A stretch of 64,000 bases of DNA from Cytobacillus oceanisediminis (GCF_003182355.1 NZ_QGTW01000002.1:240553-304552), one strand, 5' to 3'. Shown: positions 17,695 to 27,920, counted from the stretch's first letter. The notes: generated by a model from the letters alone, not told the origin. Made by a program: numbers and translations.

Positions 17695-19611
17695 ATGAAG
17701 CGAATTCTACTAGGTATTGTTACTGTCTTTTTACTTTTGGCTCATGCACCTTCTACTTTTGCCGCGGATGATATTACAGGCCATTATTATGAAACCGACA
17801 TGCGTGTACTGATTGCAAAGGATATTCTTGGTGGCTATGGACCAGGGGAATACAGGCCCGACCAGCAAGTTACACGTGCTGAATTTGCCGCATTAGTGGT
17901 CAGGTCGCTGGAGCTTCAGCCGATGATGGCTGCAGAGTTTTCAGTTGCATCTGCAGCAGAGCCTTTATTCAAGGATGTAAATCCGGAAAATTGGCACTAT
18001 GCTGCAGTAGACGCAGCCGTTAAAGCAGGGATTGTTGGCGGATATCCTGATGACACGTTTAAGCCAAATGCAAATATTTCCCGTCAGGAAATGGCTGCGA
18101 TGATTATGCGTGCCATTAATACAAGAGCCATATTTTCAGAGACTGTTAGTTTAAACTTTAAGGATAATGATAAAATTAATCCGATTTTTAAGGATTCCAT
18201 CCAGAGATTGCTGTATTTGGGGGTAATGTCCGGTAATTCAGACGGCACATTTGGACCGCTTACAAATACAACTAGGGGACAAACCTCAGCTGTATTGAAC
18301 AGAATGCTGAAAGTCATTAACCCTCCGCAGAACCTTGAATTCAAGGTAGCTTCCATTGGTACGGATGGAACGCCTATTATCCTCAGAGAATTTGAAACGT
18401 TTGCTAATGCGAAAAGCAGTGTTCAGGATAACCAGGTTGTACTGCAAGGAAACACCATTGTATATATGAAAACAGGTGTAGCTGCAGCCAATAAATTCAC
18501 AATTATTTATGATAGTGCTGACTTATCAGGCAATGGACGTACGTATGTAAATACGGGAACAGAATTAAGGTATTTTGATGCTACGGAAACAGCAGTCAAA
18601 ATCCAGCTGGGCAGCAATGTTGGATATGTCGCTCAGGATAATGTGAACCTGATTCCGAATGCACTTGTCTCCGGCCGCTCTTATTATAAACGGGTTGGCG
18701 GGGATCTATACCATAATGTCTATAACCCGGTGACGAACAGCTACACAGGTGACACTCTTCTTGGAAAAGCTCCTTCCTTCATGACAGAGGGTCAAAAATA
18801 TTACAGCTGGGATGGGTTTAACTATTCCCTTGCAAGCGGGACAAGAGCAGGTGAGGCTTATACGTACTTTAATCACTTGCCCCTTCATGTAAAAACAAGC
18901 TACACAGCAGAGGAAATAGACAGATATTTAACGGAAAAGTATCCAGACGCCTATAAATCGAAATTCCCTGTAAGCCCGCTGGCTGGAACAGGGAAGGATT
19001 TTAAAGAGATGGAAGCAAAATATCAAGTAAATGCACTTTATTTGATGGCACATGCGATCCATGAAAGTGCATGGGGAACAAGTGCGATTGCACAGGATAA
19101 GAAAAACCTTTATGGGATGAAGGCATATGACAGCGATGCATACGGCAGCGCAACGACTTATGAATCATTCAGAGCTTCCATTGAGGATGCAGCCAAGTAT
19201 GTTACAACAGCCTACCAGGCACCAAAAGGCACGTATTATAATGGAGCGGTGCTTGGAAACAAGAGTGTCGGAATGAATGTAAAATATGCATCCGACCCTT
19301 ATTGGGGTGAAAGAATTGCCGGCCATATGTATAGGGCCGACAGCTTCCTTGGCAGCAGGGACAATAATGCCCTTAAGCTGGCTAAAAATTCAATCGAATC
19401 CCTTAATGTCCGTACAGGCTATGGGACAAGCTTTCCGATTCTTTATGCGCTGAAGATTAAAGGAATTCCGTTTGTTTATACAGGAACTGGACAGAAAGAC
19501 GGCGCTCTGTGGTACCGAATCATTTCTGATGATATCAACAACCGCGACGGCTATGTTTACGGAAACGGCTCATTGGGCCAATACGTAAAGGAATTACCGC
19601 TCGCCAAATAA
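17695..19611 (+). CDS. SLH-anchored N-acetylglucosaminidase (LytD-like autolysin)
   Basis: A 638-residue secreted autolysin. A signal peptide ends at FAADD, then three SLH domains at about 25-210. A middle region with SH3-like repeats follows, then a glucosaminidase domain at about 395-540. This includes YLMAHAIHESAWGTSAIAQD, where the glutamate in HES is the expected catalytic acid. A C-terminal SH3b domain begins with SLNVRTGYGTSFPILYALKI. The enzyme should cleave the GlcNAc-MurNAc backbone for wall turnover or cell separation while held by the pyruvylated wall polymer. The start ATG follows GAGGGAGATT. It lies just upstream of the csa locus that makes its anchor. Confidence 0.92.
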   Translation: MKRILLGIVTVFLLLAHAPSTFAADDITGHYYETDMRVLIAKDILGGYGPGEYRPDQQVTRAEFAALVVRSLELQPMMAAEFSVASAAEPLFKDVNPENWHYAAVDAAVKAGIVGGYPDDTFKPNANISRQEMAAMIMRAINTRAIFSETVSLNFKDNDKINPIFKDSIQRLLYLGVMSGNSDGTFGPLTNTTRGQTSAVLNRMLKVINPPQNLEFKVASIGTDGTPIILREFETFANAKSSVQDNQVVLQGNTIVYMKTGVAAANKFTIIYDSADLSGNGRTYVNTGTELRYFDATETAVKIQLGSNVGYVAQDNVNLIPNALVSGRSYYKRVGGDLYHNVYNPVTNSYTGDTLLGKAPSFMTEGQKYYSWDGFNYSLASGTRAGEAYTYFNHLPLHVKTSYTAEEIDRYLTEKYPDAYKSKFPVSPLAGTGKDFKEMEAKYQVNALYLMAHAIHESAWGTSAIAQDKKNLYGMKAYDSDAYGSATTYESFRASIEDAAKYVTTAYQAPKGTYYNGAVLGNKSVGMNVKYASDPYWGERIAGHMYRADSFLGSRDNNALKLAKNSIESLNVRTGYGTSFPILYALKIKGIPFVYTGTGQKDGALWYRIISDDINNRDGYVYGNGSLGQYVKELPLAK

Positions 19612-19624
19612 TGGATTTTTACAG

Positions 19625-19658
19625 GAGAAGTAGCATCTAGGTGTTACTTCTCTTTTAT
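19625..19658 (+). terminator. Probable terminator after glucosaminidase gene
   Basis: GAGAAGTAGCA pairs with TGTTACTTCTC with one mismatch, followed by TTTTA. Confidence 0.65.
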
Positions 19659-19699
19659 GTTATATTAATAAAGAATATTTTTGGACAAGGAGTAAAAAA

Positions 19700-20437
19700 A
19701 TGACCTTGAAATTTGTGGACATTCTAGGTGTTCCTTTTATAAACATCACACGTTCTGAATTTGTAAAGCTTTTGGACCAGCATATTGAGAAAGAGGAGAA
19801 AGCTTTTGTGGTTACGGCAAATCCTGAAATTGTCATGAAGGCAATTGAAGAGCCGGAATACAAAAGCCTGCTCGACCGGGCCACATACATAACCGCCGAC
19901 GGCATTGGCGTAGTAAAAGGTGCAGGCCTGCTGGGCAAGCCGCTTCCTGAGCGGGTGACTGGCTATGATACAATGATCGATCTGCTCGCGCTTGGAAATG
20001 AAAAGAACTTTAAAATCTACCTCTTGGGCGCTCAGCAGGAGACGATTGAAAAGGCAGTCGCCAATATCGGGGAAAACTATCCGAATGTTGAAATCGTTGG
20101 CTCCCATAATGGCTTTTTCGATTGGGACAGTCAGGAAATTCCGAATGAAATCCAGGAAAAGAAACCGGATCTTGTGTTTGTGGCGTTAGGTGTACCGCGT
20201 CAGGAAAAGTGGATCGCTACGAATATCGGCCGATTCGAAAAAGGGGTATTTATTGGCGTTGGCGGTAGCTTTGATGTCATTGCCGGCACAGTTGAACGAG
20301 CTCCGGAGGCATGGCAAAAAGCAAATCTTGAATGGCTATACCGATTAATCAAGCAGCCGAGCCGCTTTGGCCGGATGATGGCATTGCCGCGCTTTGCTGT
20401 GAAAATTCTAACCCAGAAGGTAAAGAACCAGAAATGA
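19700..20437 (+). CDS. WecG/TagA/CpsF-family glycosyltransferase
   Basis: A 245-residue GT26 enzyme. The family blocks ITADGIGVVKGAGLLG, GYDTMIDLLA and VALGVPRQEKWI are all present. TagA-type enzymes transfer ManNAc from UDP-ManNAc to undecaprenyl-PP-GlcNAc, the first committed step of linkage-unit or ManNAc-containing wall polymer synthesis. ManNAc is also the residue pyruvylated by CsaB, and this gene is the first of a three-gene coupled operon ending with csaB. Start ATG with AAGGAG; its stop overlaps the next start as ATGA. Confidence 0.92.
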   Translation: MTLKFVDILGVPFINITRSEFVKLLDQHIEKEEKAFVVTANPEIVMKAIEEPEYKSLLDRATYITADGIGVVKGAGLLGKPLPERVTGYDTMIDLLALGNEKNFKIYLLGAQQETIEKAVANIGENYPNVEIVGSHNGFFDWDSQEIPNEIQEKKPDLVFVALGVPRQEKWIATNIGRFEKGVFIGVGGSFDVIAGTVERAPEAWQKANLEWLYRLIKQPSRFGRMMALPRFAVKILTQKVKNQK

Positions 20438-23400
20438 ACAATACATTCGTAAAAAGTACACTTATACTCTCTGTCGCCACCCTGCTATCAAAGGTCCTCG
20501 GCAGTATATTCCGGATTCCTCTGCAGAATATTGCGGGGGATGAAGTGCTGGGGATTTTCAGTCTAGTCTATCCTGTTTATATGGTGGCGCTGATTTTATC
20601 AGTGGCAGGCATACCGATTGCCATTTCGAAGCTGATATCTGAAGCAAATGTAAACCGGGATACAGAGAAGATTCGGAACATCTATGTTTCTGCAGTCATT
20701 TTAGCTTTATTATTCGGTTTAGCAAGCTTTACGCTTGTGTTCAGTTTTTCAGCACAGATCGCGGAAGCGCTAGGGGGCCAATCGACAAGGCTTGCGTTAA
20801 TTGTGGTATCTGGAACCCTGTTGGTTGCTCCGTATATGGCTGTATACAGAGGATATTTCCAGGGCTTTCAGGACATGAAGCCAACGGCCATCTCCCAGGT
20901 GCTTGAACAATTTATCCGGGTAGGAATTATTTTAATTTCTGCTTATATTTTAGTGCAGCAAAATCGCTCCGATGAGGTCGTTGCTGGAGGCATCATGGTA
21001 GGCTCCATTATTGGTGCCCTTTTATCAACAGTCTATTTAAGATGGCTGTTCCAAAAATCAGCATTAAAACCTGTCGAAAAAAATCCCTATACGTTTGGCG
21101 ACTTTAAGAAAACAGGGAAGGAAATTCTCTATATTTCCCTGCCGATTGTCATTGGGTCCGTGACAATGGCTTTGCTGAATTTTGTGGATTCATTTACCGT
21201 CCCGTCAAGCTTGCAGAGGGCGGGGGTTCCGCAGGAAAATATTAATTATCAATATGGAATATACGGAAGAGGATTGTCGCTTGTACAAATCGCGACAGTT
21301 TTCTCTTCGTCGATTATCTTGCCGTTAATCCCTTTGATGACGAAAATGCTCACTGAAGGAAAGAAGGCGGAAGCAAAAGGGGTTATTGAGCGAACGCACT
21401 CCTTAACCCATCTTATTTCATGGCCGGCAGCTATTGGCTTGTTTGCACTGACGCTTCCAGTGAACCTTGCATTATTCACGGATCTTGAGGGAAGCTGGGT
21501 GCTGGCTGTCATTGGCTTAAGCTCTGTCTTTACCTCCCTGACCATATTGGGCACGGGAGTCCTTCAGGGGATGGATCTCGCCAGGCTGGGGGCGTATATC
21601 ATTATTGGCGGTGTAGTGTTAAAGGTTATCACGAATATCGCCCTGATATCCGTATTCGGTCTGCCAGGCGCTGCTTATTCAACGCTGATCGTATACCTGG
21701 CCATTTTTATTGCCAATTCGATTTATATTTATAGAAAAATCCCATTCAAAGTTTGGGGATGGAAGACGACCTCCATGGTGATCTCCGCCGTTGTAATGGG
21801 TGCTGTCATTGGCTTGCCGACATTATACTGGAATATTGGCGAATGGAGCAGATTAACTGCGCTCGTCTATGTAATGGCGGCAATCGGTACAGGAGCAATT
21901 ATTTATTTTATCCTGTTACTCGCAACAAGAGGCATTACCAAGGCAGAATTATTAAACCTTCCTGTTGTGTCCAAACTGTTTAAAAAAAGAACCGGTGGAG
22001 CAGAAACCGGATCAGGAGCACCAGGAACCGAAAAGCAGCGACCTTCGAAAGGGTGGAAAAACTTGAAAAAAGCGCTATGGGGTTTATTAATCCTATCACT
22101 GATTCTTGCCACACCAGGAATCGCCCAGAGGTTTCAGGCAGAATGGAAGAACAATGCCTATGAAATGGTGCTTCCATACGGAGATATCGAGACAATGGCC
22201 GAGGATGGCTTAACAACAGAAGAGATTCTCACCAGATTAAAGCAATCGGGCTTGCAGGCTGTGAGTATTGAGCCTGAAACGCTTAAGAGCTTAGAAGATA
22301 AAGGGTATGTGACAACCATTACTTCCGAAAGAATGAGGGAAGTATCTCTATTTGAAGAAGATGTAGAGGGAATGGCTGAACGGAACCTCCACGATGGCTT
22401 ATATATTTATTTTCAAAGAGATGCAGGCATTAGAGATGAGTTATCTTCTATTTTTGCCGATGCGGACATCGAGGAAATAACATTCAGAGGCAAGGAATTA
22501 TTATTTATTCCTGGAAATGTAAAAAAAATAGAGAACATGCCGCTCAGCTTCCTGACTGATAAAGCAGAGGAAGTTAAGGGAGCGGGTCTTTCTCTGGTGT
22601 TAAGAATTCAGAATGTGAAGCAGGAGGATAATCCTTTCCTGTTTGACCAGATGCTTGAGCTGGCTGACGAGGAAGCAGACAGAGTCCTATTCTTAGGAAC
22701 AGAAGTATCAGGGGCCCCTGATGCTCCAAAAATCAAGGAATACGCAGAACGGTTAAAAGAAGCAAATATGTCTGTGTATACCATCGAATTCGCAGATCAA
22801 AAAGGCTTTTATACACTAGCCAACAGCCTTGATATGGATGTGATCCGCCTTCATAGCCTCAACTTAAATACAATCGAAAATGAAAGTGTAGGCGTGGAAC
22901 GTGCGATAAGAGCTGTGAAGGAGAGGAATATCAGGTCCATTTTCCTGAGAGCAGAAGACAAGGACGGGAAAGAGGCACTGGAAAGCCTTGAGAATTTCAT
23001 TGAGACGGTTCATAATGATATGCCGACTGTTTTCCATGCCGGCAAAGCAGAGGTTTTTGAAGACATTAATGTTCCTGTATGGAGCTACATCTTTGCATTT
23101 GCTTCAGCGATTTTATTTATTTCACTAGCAGCACTAGAAGTTTTCAAGAATCGGATTTTATTTATTCTTGCATTCCTCGGCATGCTTGCGCTTAGCCTTG
23201 GATATGCGGTATTAGGAAAGACCCTTATCTTACAAGGGATTGCTTTAATTGTTGCGATTGTAACCCCTGTATATGCCCTATTGCCATTACGGGATATAAA
23301 ATCATTTAAAGATATTCTGATATCATATGGACGGGCTATTTTAATCAGTGCATCCGGCATCATGATTATCGTTGCATTGTTAAATGGCACGGAATATTTG

Positions 23401-23958
23401 ATAAAAGTGGAGGCCTTTAGAGGCGTTAAGCTGATTTATATCTTCCCGATTTTCTTTATGTTTATGTTTGCAATGTGGATACTAATCAAAGGTGAGATTT
23501 TGACAAATATCAAAAGGTTCCTTAATATGGCTGTCCAATATTGGCATGTGGCTGCAATTGGAGTCATTGGGATTATCGGCCTTTATTACATTACCCGGAC
23601 TGGAAACCAGGGTTCCGTTTCTGAGCTGGAGCTTGCATTCCGTTCGTGGCTGGAACAGCTCATGTATGTAAGACCAAGAACGAAGGAATTCTTAATTGGT
23701 TTTCCATTTTATATTCTGGCGCTATACGTGATAGGAATTAATAAAAAGTGGGGAGTATTCCTGCTGATCCCGGGTGTCATTGGATTCTTGTCCATCATGA
23801 ATACCTTTACCCATTTGCACATCCCGCTGTATGTATCGATCTTAAGAACGGCTTATAGTTTAATTATCGGCCTTATTATAGGCTGGGTGCTGGTTCTTAT
23901 CGCCAAAAAAGTGCATGCCATTTTTAACGAAAGAGTAAAGCCGAGGTGGTTTTCATGA
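20434..23958 (+). CDS. MOP-superfamily polysaccharide flippase (CsaA-like) fused to DUF5693 protein
   Basis: 1174 residues in one open frame. Residues 1-520 form a MurJ/SpoVB-like flippase with about 14 membrane segments (family start STLILSVATLLSKVLGSIFR). This part should flip the lipid-linked wall polymer precursor. A Gly/Pro-rich linker (TGSGAPGTEKQRPSKG) leads into a second part of about 630 residues. It has one membrane helix, a large extracellular TIM-barrel-like region (MAEDGLTTEEILTRLKQSGL) and about nine further helices, which I take as DUF5693. In related species the two are, as far as I recall, separate neighbouring genes. The start is ATG at 20434, not an upstream in-frame codon, because it forms an ATGA overlap. 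A TTG at 22063 behind AAGGGTGG could also start the second half separately. Confidence 0.85.
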   Translation: MNNTFVKSTLILSVATLLSKVLGSIFRIPLQNIAGDEVLGIFSLVYPVYMVALILSVAGIPIAISKLISEANVNRDTEKIRNIYVSAVILALLFGLASFTLVFSFSAQIAEALGGQSTRLALIVVSGTLLVAPYMAVYRGYFQGFQDMKPTAISQVLEQFIRVGIILISAYILVQQNRSDEVVAGGIMVGSIIGALLSTVYLRWLFQKSALKPVEKNPYTFGDFKKTGKEILYISLPIVIGSVTMALLNFVDSFTVPSSLQRAGVPQENINYQYGIYGRGLSLVQIATVFSSSIILPLIPLMTKMLTEGKKAEAKGVIERTHSLTHLISWPAAIGLFALTLPVNLALFTDLEGSWVLAVIGLSSVFTSLTILGTGVLQGMDLARLGAYIIIGGVVLKVITNIALISVFGLPGAAYSTLIVYLAIFIANSIYIYRKIPFKVWGWKTTSMVISAVVMGAVIGLPTLYWNIGEWSRLTALVYVMAAIGTGAIIYFILLLATRGITKAELLNLPVVSKLFKKRTGGAETGSGAPGTEKQRPSKGWKNLKKALWGLLILSLILATPGIAQRFQAEWKNNAYEMVLPYGDIETMAEDGLTTEEILTRLKQSGLQAVSIEPETLKSLEDKGYVTTITSERMREVSLFEEDVEGMAERNLHDGLYIYFQRDAGIRDELSSIFADADIEEITFRGKELLFIPGNVKKIENMPLSFLTDKAEEVKGAGLSLVLRIQNVKQEDNPFLFDQMLELADEEADRVLFLGTEVSGAPDAPKIKEYAERLKEANMSVYTIEFADQKGFYTLANSLDMDVIRLHSLNLNTIENESVGVERAIRAVKERNIRSIFLRAEDKDGKEALESLENFIETVHNDMPTVFHAGKAEVFEDINVPVWSYIFAFASAILFISLAALEVFKNRILFILAFLGMLALSLGYAVLGKTLILQGIALIVAIVTPVYALLPLRDIKSFKDILISYGRAILISASGIMIIVALLNGTEYLIKVEAFRGVKLIYIFPIFFMFMFAMWILIKGEILTNIKRFLNMAVQYWHVAAIGVIGIIGLYYITRTGNQGSVSELELAFRSWLEQLMYVRPRTKEFLIGFPFYILALYVIGINKKWGVFLLIPGVIGFLSIMNTFTHLHIPLYVSILRTAYSLIIGLIIGWVLVLIAKKVHAIFNERVKPRWFS

Positions 23959-25028
23959 ATATAGTGTTATCCGGGTACTACGGTTTTAATAATGTCGGGG
24001 ATGAGGCCATCCTTTACTCCATCATCCAGGCTCTAAGAGCGAACGATCCGAATGTGGGGATTACGGTTCTTTCAAATGATCCTACGTATACAGAGAAAAC
24101 GTACGGAGTGAAGGCAGTCAACCGCTGGAAGCTTCCTGAAATCTTTAAGGCGCTAAAAAGTGCAGACGGTTTAATAAGCGGAGGGGGGAGCCTGCTTCAG
24201 GATGAAACAGGTCCCAAATCCATTCCTTATTACACAGGCATCATGAAGATCGCCCAGGTTCTGGGGAAGCCGGTCTTTGTGTATGCCCAGGGTATGGGTC
24301 CGATTCATAAGCCGTTCAATCAAAAGATTGTTAAAAGTGTACTTAAAAACACCCAGGTCACAGTCCGGGACGTGGCTTCCAAGAAGCTTCTTGAGGACAT
24401 CGGGTTAAACCATTCGATTAAAATTGTTCCAGATCCGGTAATGGGCCTAACAAGAAAGGATACCTCCAGCCGATGGTGGACAGAGCAAGGCTTCAATGGA
24501 CCCGTTGTTACGGTATCTGTAAGGGATTGGCCATCTTCCGTAGATTATAAAAAGAAAATGGCCGACGCGCTTGATCTTCTCGCAAAAGACGGCAACACAA
24601 TTGTGTTTGTACCGATGCACGGGGAACATGATGATAAGACTTCAAAAGAAGTCGCTGGAATGATGAGTGCGAAAAGCTATGTATCGCCATATGACGATTC
24701 GATTGAGCAGAAAATTAACATCTTTGGGCAGTCCAACCTGCTTATCGGCATGAGGCTGCATGCGCTGATCTTTTCAGCGATTACAGTGACCCCGTTCGTG
24801 GCGCTTTCCTATGATCCGAAAATTGATGCTTTCGCTGAAATAAGCGGACAGCAGGTGGCTGGACATGTAAATGTGGATAACTGGAGTGAGCAGGAGCTTT
24901 ACGAGGATGCCCAGCGTGTTCTTGTAAATGAAGAAGCGGAAAAGAAGCGTCTTGAAGACAAAATTGGCCCGCTGCAAAAGCAGGCGGCGGAAACGGCTAG
25001 TGATGCGATGGAGTATTTTAAAAGGTAA
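23955..25028 (+). CDS. csaB: Polysaccharide pyruvyl transferase CsaB
   Basis: A 357-residue enzyme with the CsaB/WcaK start NIVLSGYYGFNNVGDEAIL, DGLISGGGSLLQDETGP and late RLHALIFSAI. CsaB adds a pyruvate ketal from PEP to the wall polymer, creating the negatively charged ligand that SLH domains bind. Its presence explains the many SLH proteins in this window. The ATG at 23955 overlaps the upstream stop as ATGA and has GAGGTGG five bases before it. Last gene of the operon, followed by a strong terminator. Confidence 0.95.
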   Translation: MNIVLSGYYGFNNVGDEAILYSIIQALRANDPNVGITVLSNDPTYTEKTYGVKAVNRWKLPEIFKALKSADGLISGGGSLLQDETGPKSIPYYTGIMKIAQVLGKPVFVYAQGMGPIHKPFNQKIVKSVLKNTQVTVRDVASKKLLEDIGLNHSIKIVPDPVMGLTRKDTSSRWWTEQGFNGPVVTVSVRDWPSSVDYKKKMADALDLLAKDGNTIVFVPMHGEHDDKTSKEVAGMMSAKSYVSPYDDSIEQKINIFGQSNLLIGMRLHALIFSAITVTPFVALSYDPKIDAFAEISGQQVAGHVNVDNWSEQELYEDAQRVLVNEEAEKKRLEDKIGPLQKQAAETASDAMEYFKR

Positions 25029-25030
25029 TG

Positions 25031-25060
25031 AAAAAGGACTCTCAGGAGTCCTTTTTATTT
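25031..25060 (+). terminator. Terminator of the tagA-csaA-csaB operon
   Basis: The 11-bp stem AAAAAGGACTC / GAGTCCTTTTT with a four-base loop and TATTTT tail. Confidence 0.92.
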
Positions 25061-25090
25061 TAGGCAGTTTACGCAAACTTTGTGAGGAGA

Positions 25091-25222
25091 GGTTGATTTC
25101 CGCTCCAGGATGCTCGCTTTCCGCGGGGCGGGCGGTGAGCCTCCTCGGCGCACAGCGCCTGTGGGGTCTCACCTGTCCCACTCCTCCCGCAGGAGTCTCG
25201 CACCTTACGCTCCAATCAACCA
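25091..25222. repeat. GC-rich dispersed intergenic repeat of Bacillaceae type
   Basis: About 130 bases, much richer in GC than the surroundings. The outer ends are inverted (GGTTGATTTCCGCTCC at the left, GCTCCAATCAACC at the right) and the inside contains smaller palindromes (CCGCGGGGCGG ... CCCGCAGGAG). I recognise the pattern as an intergenic element scattered through many Bacillus genomes. Open frames crossing it on both strands are artefacts of its GC content. Confidence 0.7.
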
Positions 25223-25401
25223 ACCTTATTTATCCTGTTTGTTTCTATTCACTAATCTATTCAAAAACAACAATCTTTTAGAAAACAGTCTTATTTTATT
25301 ATAGAAACTCCTTAAATATCATCCTCTTATTACCAGTATATTTATAAATTTCCATCAATTATAATTAATGGGTAACTATGTAGATAAGTGGGGTTAAAAT
25401 A

Positions 25402-27876
25402 ATGATAATTCCTAATTTTAAGGGCTTTATAATGGGTTTTATTGCAATTCTGCTATTTTTCTCAGTCTTTGCAAATCAAGAGTTTGCAGCCGCTGAAGAG
25501 AATCCTGTTATTGATATTTCCGCCAGTGACACTCACAAAATGGCACTGAAGAAGGATGGAAGTGTAGTGGTGTGGGGATCTGCCTTTACTTCTCTTACTG
25601 GTCCTAACCCAATTATGCAAAATGTTAGGTTGATATCTGCCGGATATCAATATTCAGTATTTATTAAACAGGATGAAACTGTTCATACATGGGGAAACAG
25701 CAAATATTTCCCCCAAGGCCAGCCGTCTGAAATAAAGGATGCTGCACAAATATCTGCAGGAAGAAGTCATGTGCTTGTTTTAAAGAGTGATGGCACTGTT
25801 ATTAGCTGGGGGGAAGGACGTGGTACTGAGGTTCCGAATGGGTTAAAAGGAATAGTGTCCATATCAGCCGGCAACAACCACTCTCTTGCACTGGATGATA
25901 AGGGAAAGGTGTATGCGTGGGGAGAGGATTATGGCCGTAACGCTATACCGGAAAACTTGGGCCCGGTAAAAGCAATTACAGAAAGTCAAAACTATTGTGC
26001 AGCTTTGCAAAAAGATGGAAAGGTCGTGTGGTGGGGCCTGACTCCCAACAATATGAAACCGTCTGCGGCCCTGAACAATATTGTGGATATTAAGGCTTCT
26101 CCTATTCATATATTAGCTCTGCGTGCCGACGGTAAAATTGTTTATATAGGCAGTGAAAGTACTTGGCAATCAATGAGCAAGAAGGAAAAAGAATTTTACA
26201 CTTATTACAGCAATATAAAGGCTATTGAAACCGGAGCAAATGATAATCTGCTATTATTGAATAATGGAAAAGTAGTAAACTTCGGAAACTCTGTTTCACC
26301 TCATCAAGTTCCTGGCGATATAAGGCAGCCAGGGTATAATACTGATTTGCTGGGTGCAGAGATCCGGGATAAAAACGGGTTTGTTGGCTATGCTGGTTTT
26401 GGAAAAACTCAGCAAGTGCATAATAAAAATATTCCGTATGGGATTAATCATATTGCCCTGGATGTCCGTACGGCCGATCCTTATGTTTCTTCTGTAACAA
26501 TAAAAACGAATCAGGGGGAATTTAAAGAAAGCGACCTAATTCCTCTCGATACAGAAGGTTCTACATTTATTTCAATAAAAATAACGGCTGAAGATCAAAA
26601 AACAGCAAAGACCTATTTTTTACGGGTTGATCAAGCTCTTGAAGTGCAGTCATTATTTAACGAGACGACAGAGACTTTGACAGATTCATCCGAAGGAGTT
26701 TCCCTCATATTGTCTGAAGAATCGGTATTGGAGCAGCTGAATGAGTCTAAAGAACTTGATAGACTAAAAGTATGGACTCATCTTAATAATATTGGGAAAA
26801 ACAAGGATGTTTCCATCCCTGGTTTAGTAATGGAGCAGCTGTACAAGAATAATAAGAAAGCCAAAATAGAAGTACATGATTCAGCTTATTCAGGTATTTT
26901 TTCTCTCGATTCTCTTCCTATCGAAACGTTATTAGAGAAACAAGAAATGGGACTGGAAGATTTAACATTTATTTTTCAATTCAGGTCTGAAAGTGCACCT
27001 GATTTCTTGGAAAAGCGAGGAATTACAGATTTATCTTCGGTCTATCGAGTGAACATTTTGTTAAAAAACGAAAATAAAGTGGAATCGATTCTGTTAAATG
27101 GTTTAGTAGAAAGCCAGTTTTCAAGAAGGGGCATAGGTGGAAATGAAAACTCTTTTTACATTGACCAAGATAAAGAAATGGCAGCCGTTTTTAAAAATAA
27201 AGAAATTGGAAAATCATTGCCCTTTGCCGCTGTTGAAGAAGGAAAAATAGGCATTAAACATCAATGGAATGAACCTTTCTTCTTTGCAGAAAATTATGTG
27301 AAGTTACAGGATATTAAGGGATTATGGAACGAGTATCAGGTGAACAAATTGAGTGCCAACAGAATTGTCCTTGGTAAGCCTGACGGTACATTTGAACCAA
27401 ATCAATCCACCACTCGTATTCAATTTGCGGTAATCCTGACAAGAGCTCTAGGCTTGGAGCCTGTTCAAAAGTATAATCAAGAATTTAAGGATGTTTCCGG
27501 GAATGAATGGTTTGTCCCTGAACTCATGAGTGCTGTAAATGCAGGTATTGTAAAAGGGTCATCAGGCGGACGGTTTAATCCAAACGAACCGGTTACGCGT
27601 GAACAAGCTGCTGCCATGATAAGCAGAGCCATGAAAGAAACAGGATATGAAAAATTGAAGTTGAATGAGAGTAAAGATATCCTTCATTTTTCAGATGCCT
27701 CCAAAATAGGAATTTGGGCAAGGGAAGATGTCAAAACATTAGTGCAGGCAGATATTATTTCTGGAAAGACGGATGGAACTTTCGATCCTGGCGGCTACAC
27801 AACCAGAAGCCAAATGGTTAAAATGCTGTACCAATTTTTAAAATTGGTTGAGTATGAAGAATGGGAACCTTTGTGA
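25402..27876 (+). CDS. RCC1-repeat surface protein with C-terminal SLH domains
   Basis: An 824-residue exported protein. After the signal peptide (ending FAAAEE), residues 35-310 carry about six RCC1-like beta-propeller blades of the form VVVWG / HVLVLKSDGTVISWGEG. The middle region includes a cadherin-like beta-sandwich (VSSVTIKTNQGEF ... TAKTYFLRVDQ) and a large unrecognised segment. Three SLH domains occupy about 640-815 (VLGKPDGTFEPNQSTTRIQF, IVKGSSGGRFNPNEPVTREQ and the GKTDGTFDPGG unit). RCC1 propellers usually mediate protein-protein contacts; the ligand is unknown. Start ATG after GTGGGG. Monocistronic. Confidence 0.87.
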   Translation: MIIPNFKGFIMGFIAILLFFSVFANQEFAAAEENPVIDISASDTHKMALKKDGSVVVWGSAFTSLTGPNPIMQNVRLISAGYQYSVFIKQDETVHTWGNSKYFPQGQPSEIKDAAQISAGRSHVLVLKSDGTVISWGEGRGTEVPNGLKGIVSISAGNNHSLALDDKGKVYAWGEDYGRNAIPENLGPVKAITESQNYCAALQKDGKVVWWGLTPNNMKPSAALNNIVDIKASPIHILALRADGKIVYIGSESTWQSMSKKEKEFYTYYSNIKAIETGANDNLLLLNNGKVVNFGNSVSPHQVPGDIRQPGYNTDLLGAEIRDKNGFVGYAGFGKTQQVHNKNIPYGINHIALDVRTADPYVSSVTIKTNQGEFKESDLIPLDTEGSTFISIKITAEDQKTAKTYFLRVDQALEVQSLFNETTETLTDSSEGVSLILSEESVLEQLNESKELDRLKVWTHLNNIGKNKDVSIPGLVMEQLYKNNKKAKIEVHDSAYSGIFSLDSLPIETLLEKQEMGLEDLTFIFQFRSESAPDFLEKRGITDLSSVYRVNILLKNENKVESILLNGLVESQFSRRGIGGNENSFYIDQDKEMAAVFKNKEIGKSLPFAAVEEGKIGIKHQWNEPFFFAENYVKLQDIKGLWNEYQVNKLSANRIVLGKPDGTFEPNQSTTRIQFAVILTRALGLEPVQKYNQEFKDVSGNEWFVPELMSAVNAGIVKGSSGGRFNPNEPVTREQAAAMISRAMKETGYEKLKLNESKDILHFSDASKIGIWAREDVKTLVQADIISGKTDGTFDPGGYTTRSQMVKMLYQFLKLVEYEEWEPL

Positions 27877-27920
27877 TTATTTGAATGTTAAAATTACCTA
27901 ATATGTATTTTGAGGAATGA

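Noticed and set aside
24774..25281. Open frames on both strands around the end of csaB
   Set aside because: They cross the terminator and the GC-rich repeat at 25091-25222; coding potential is an artefact of base composition.
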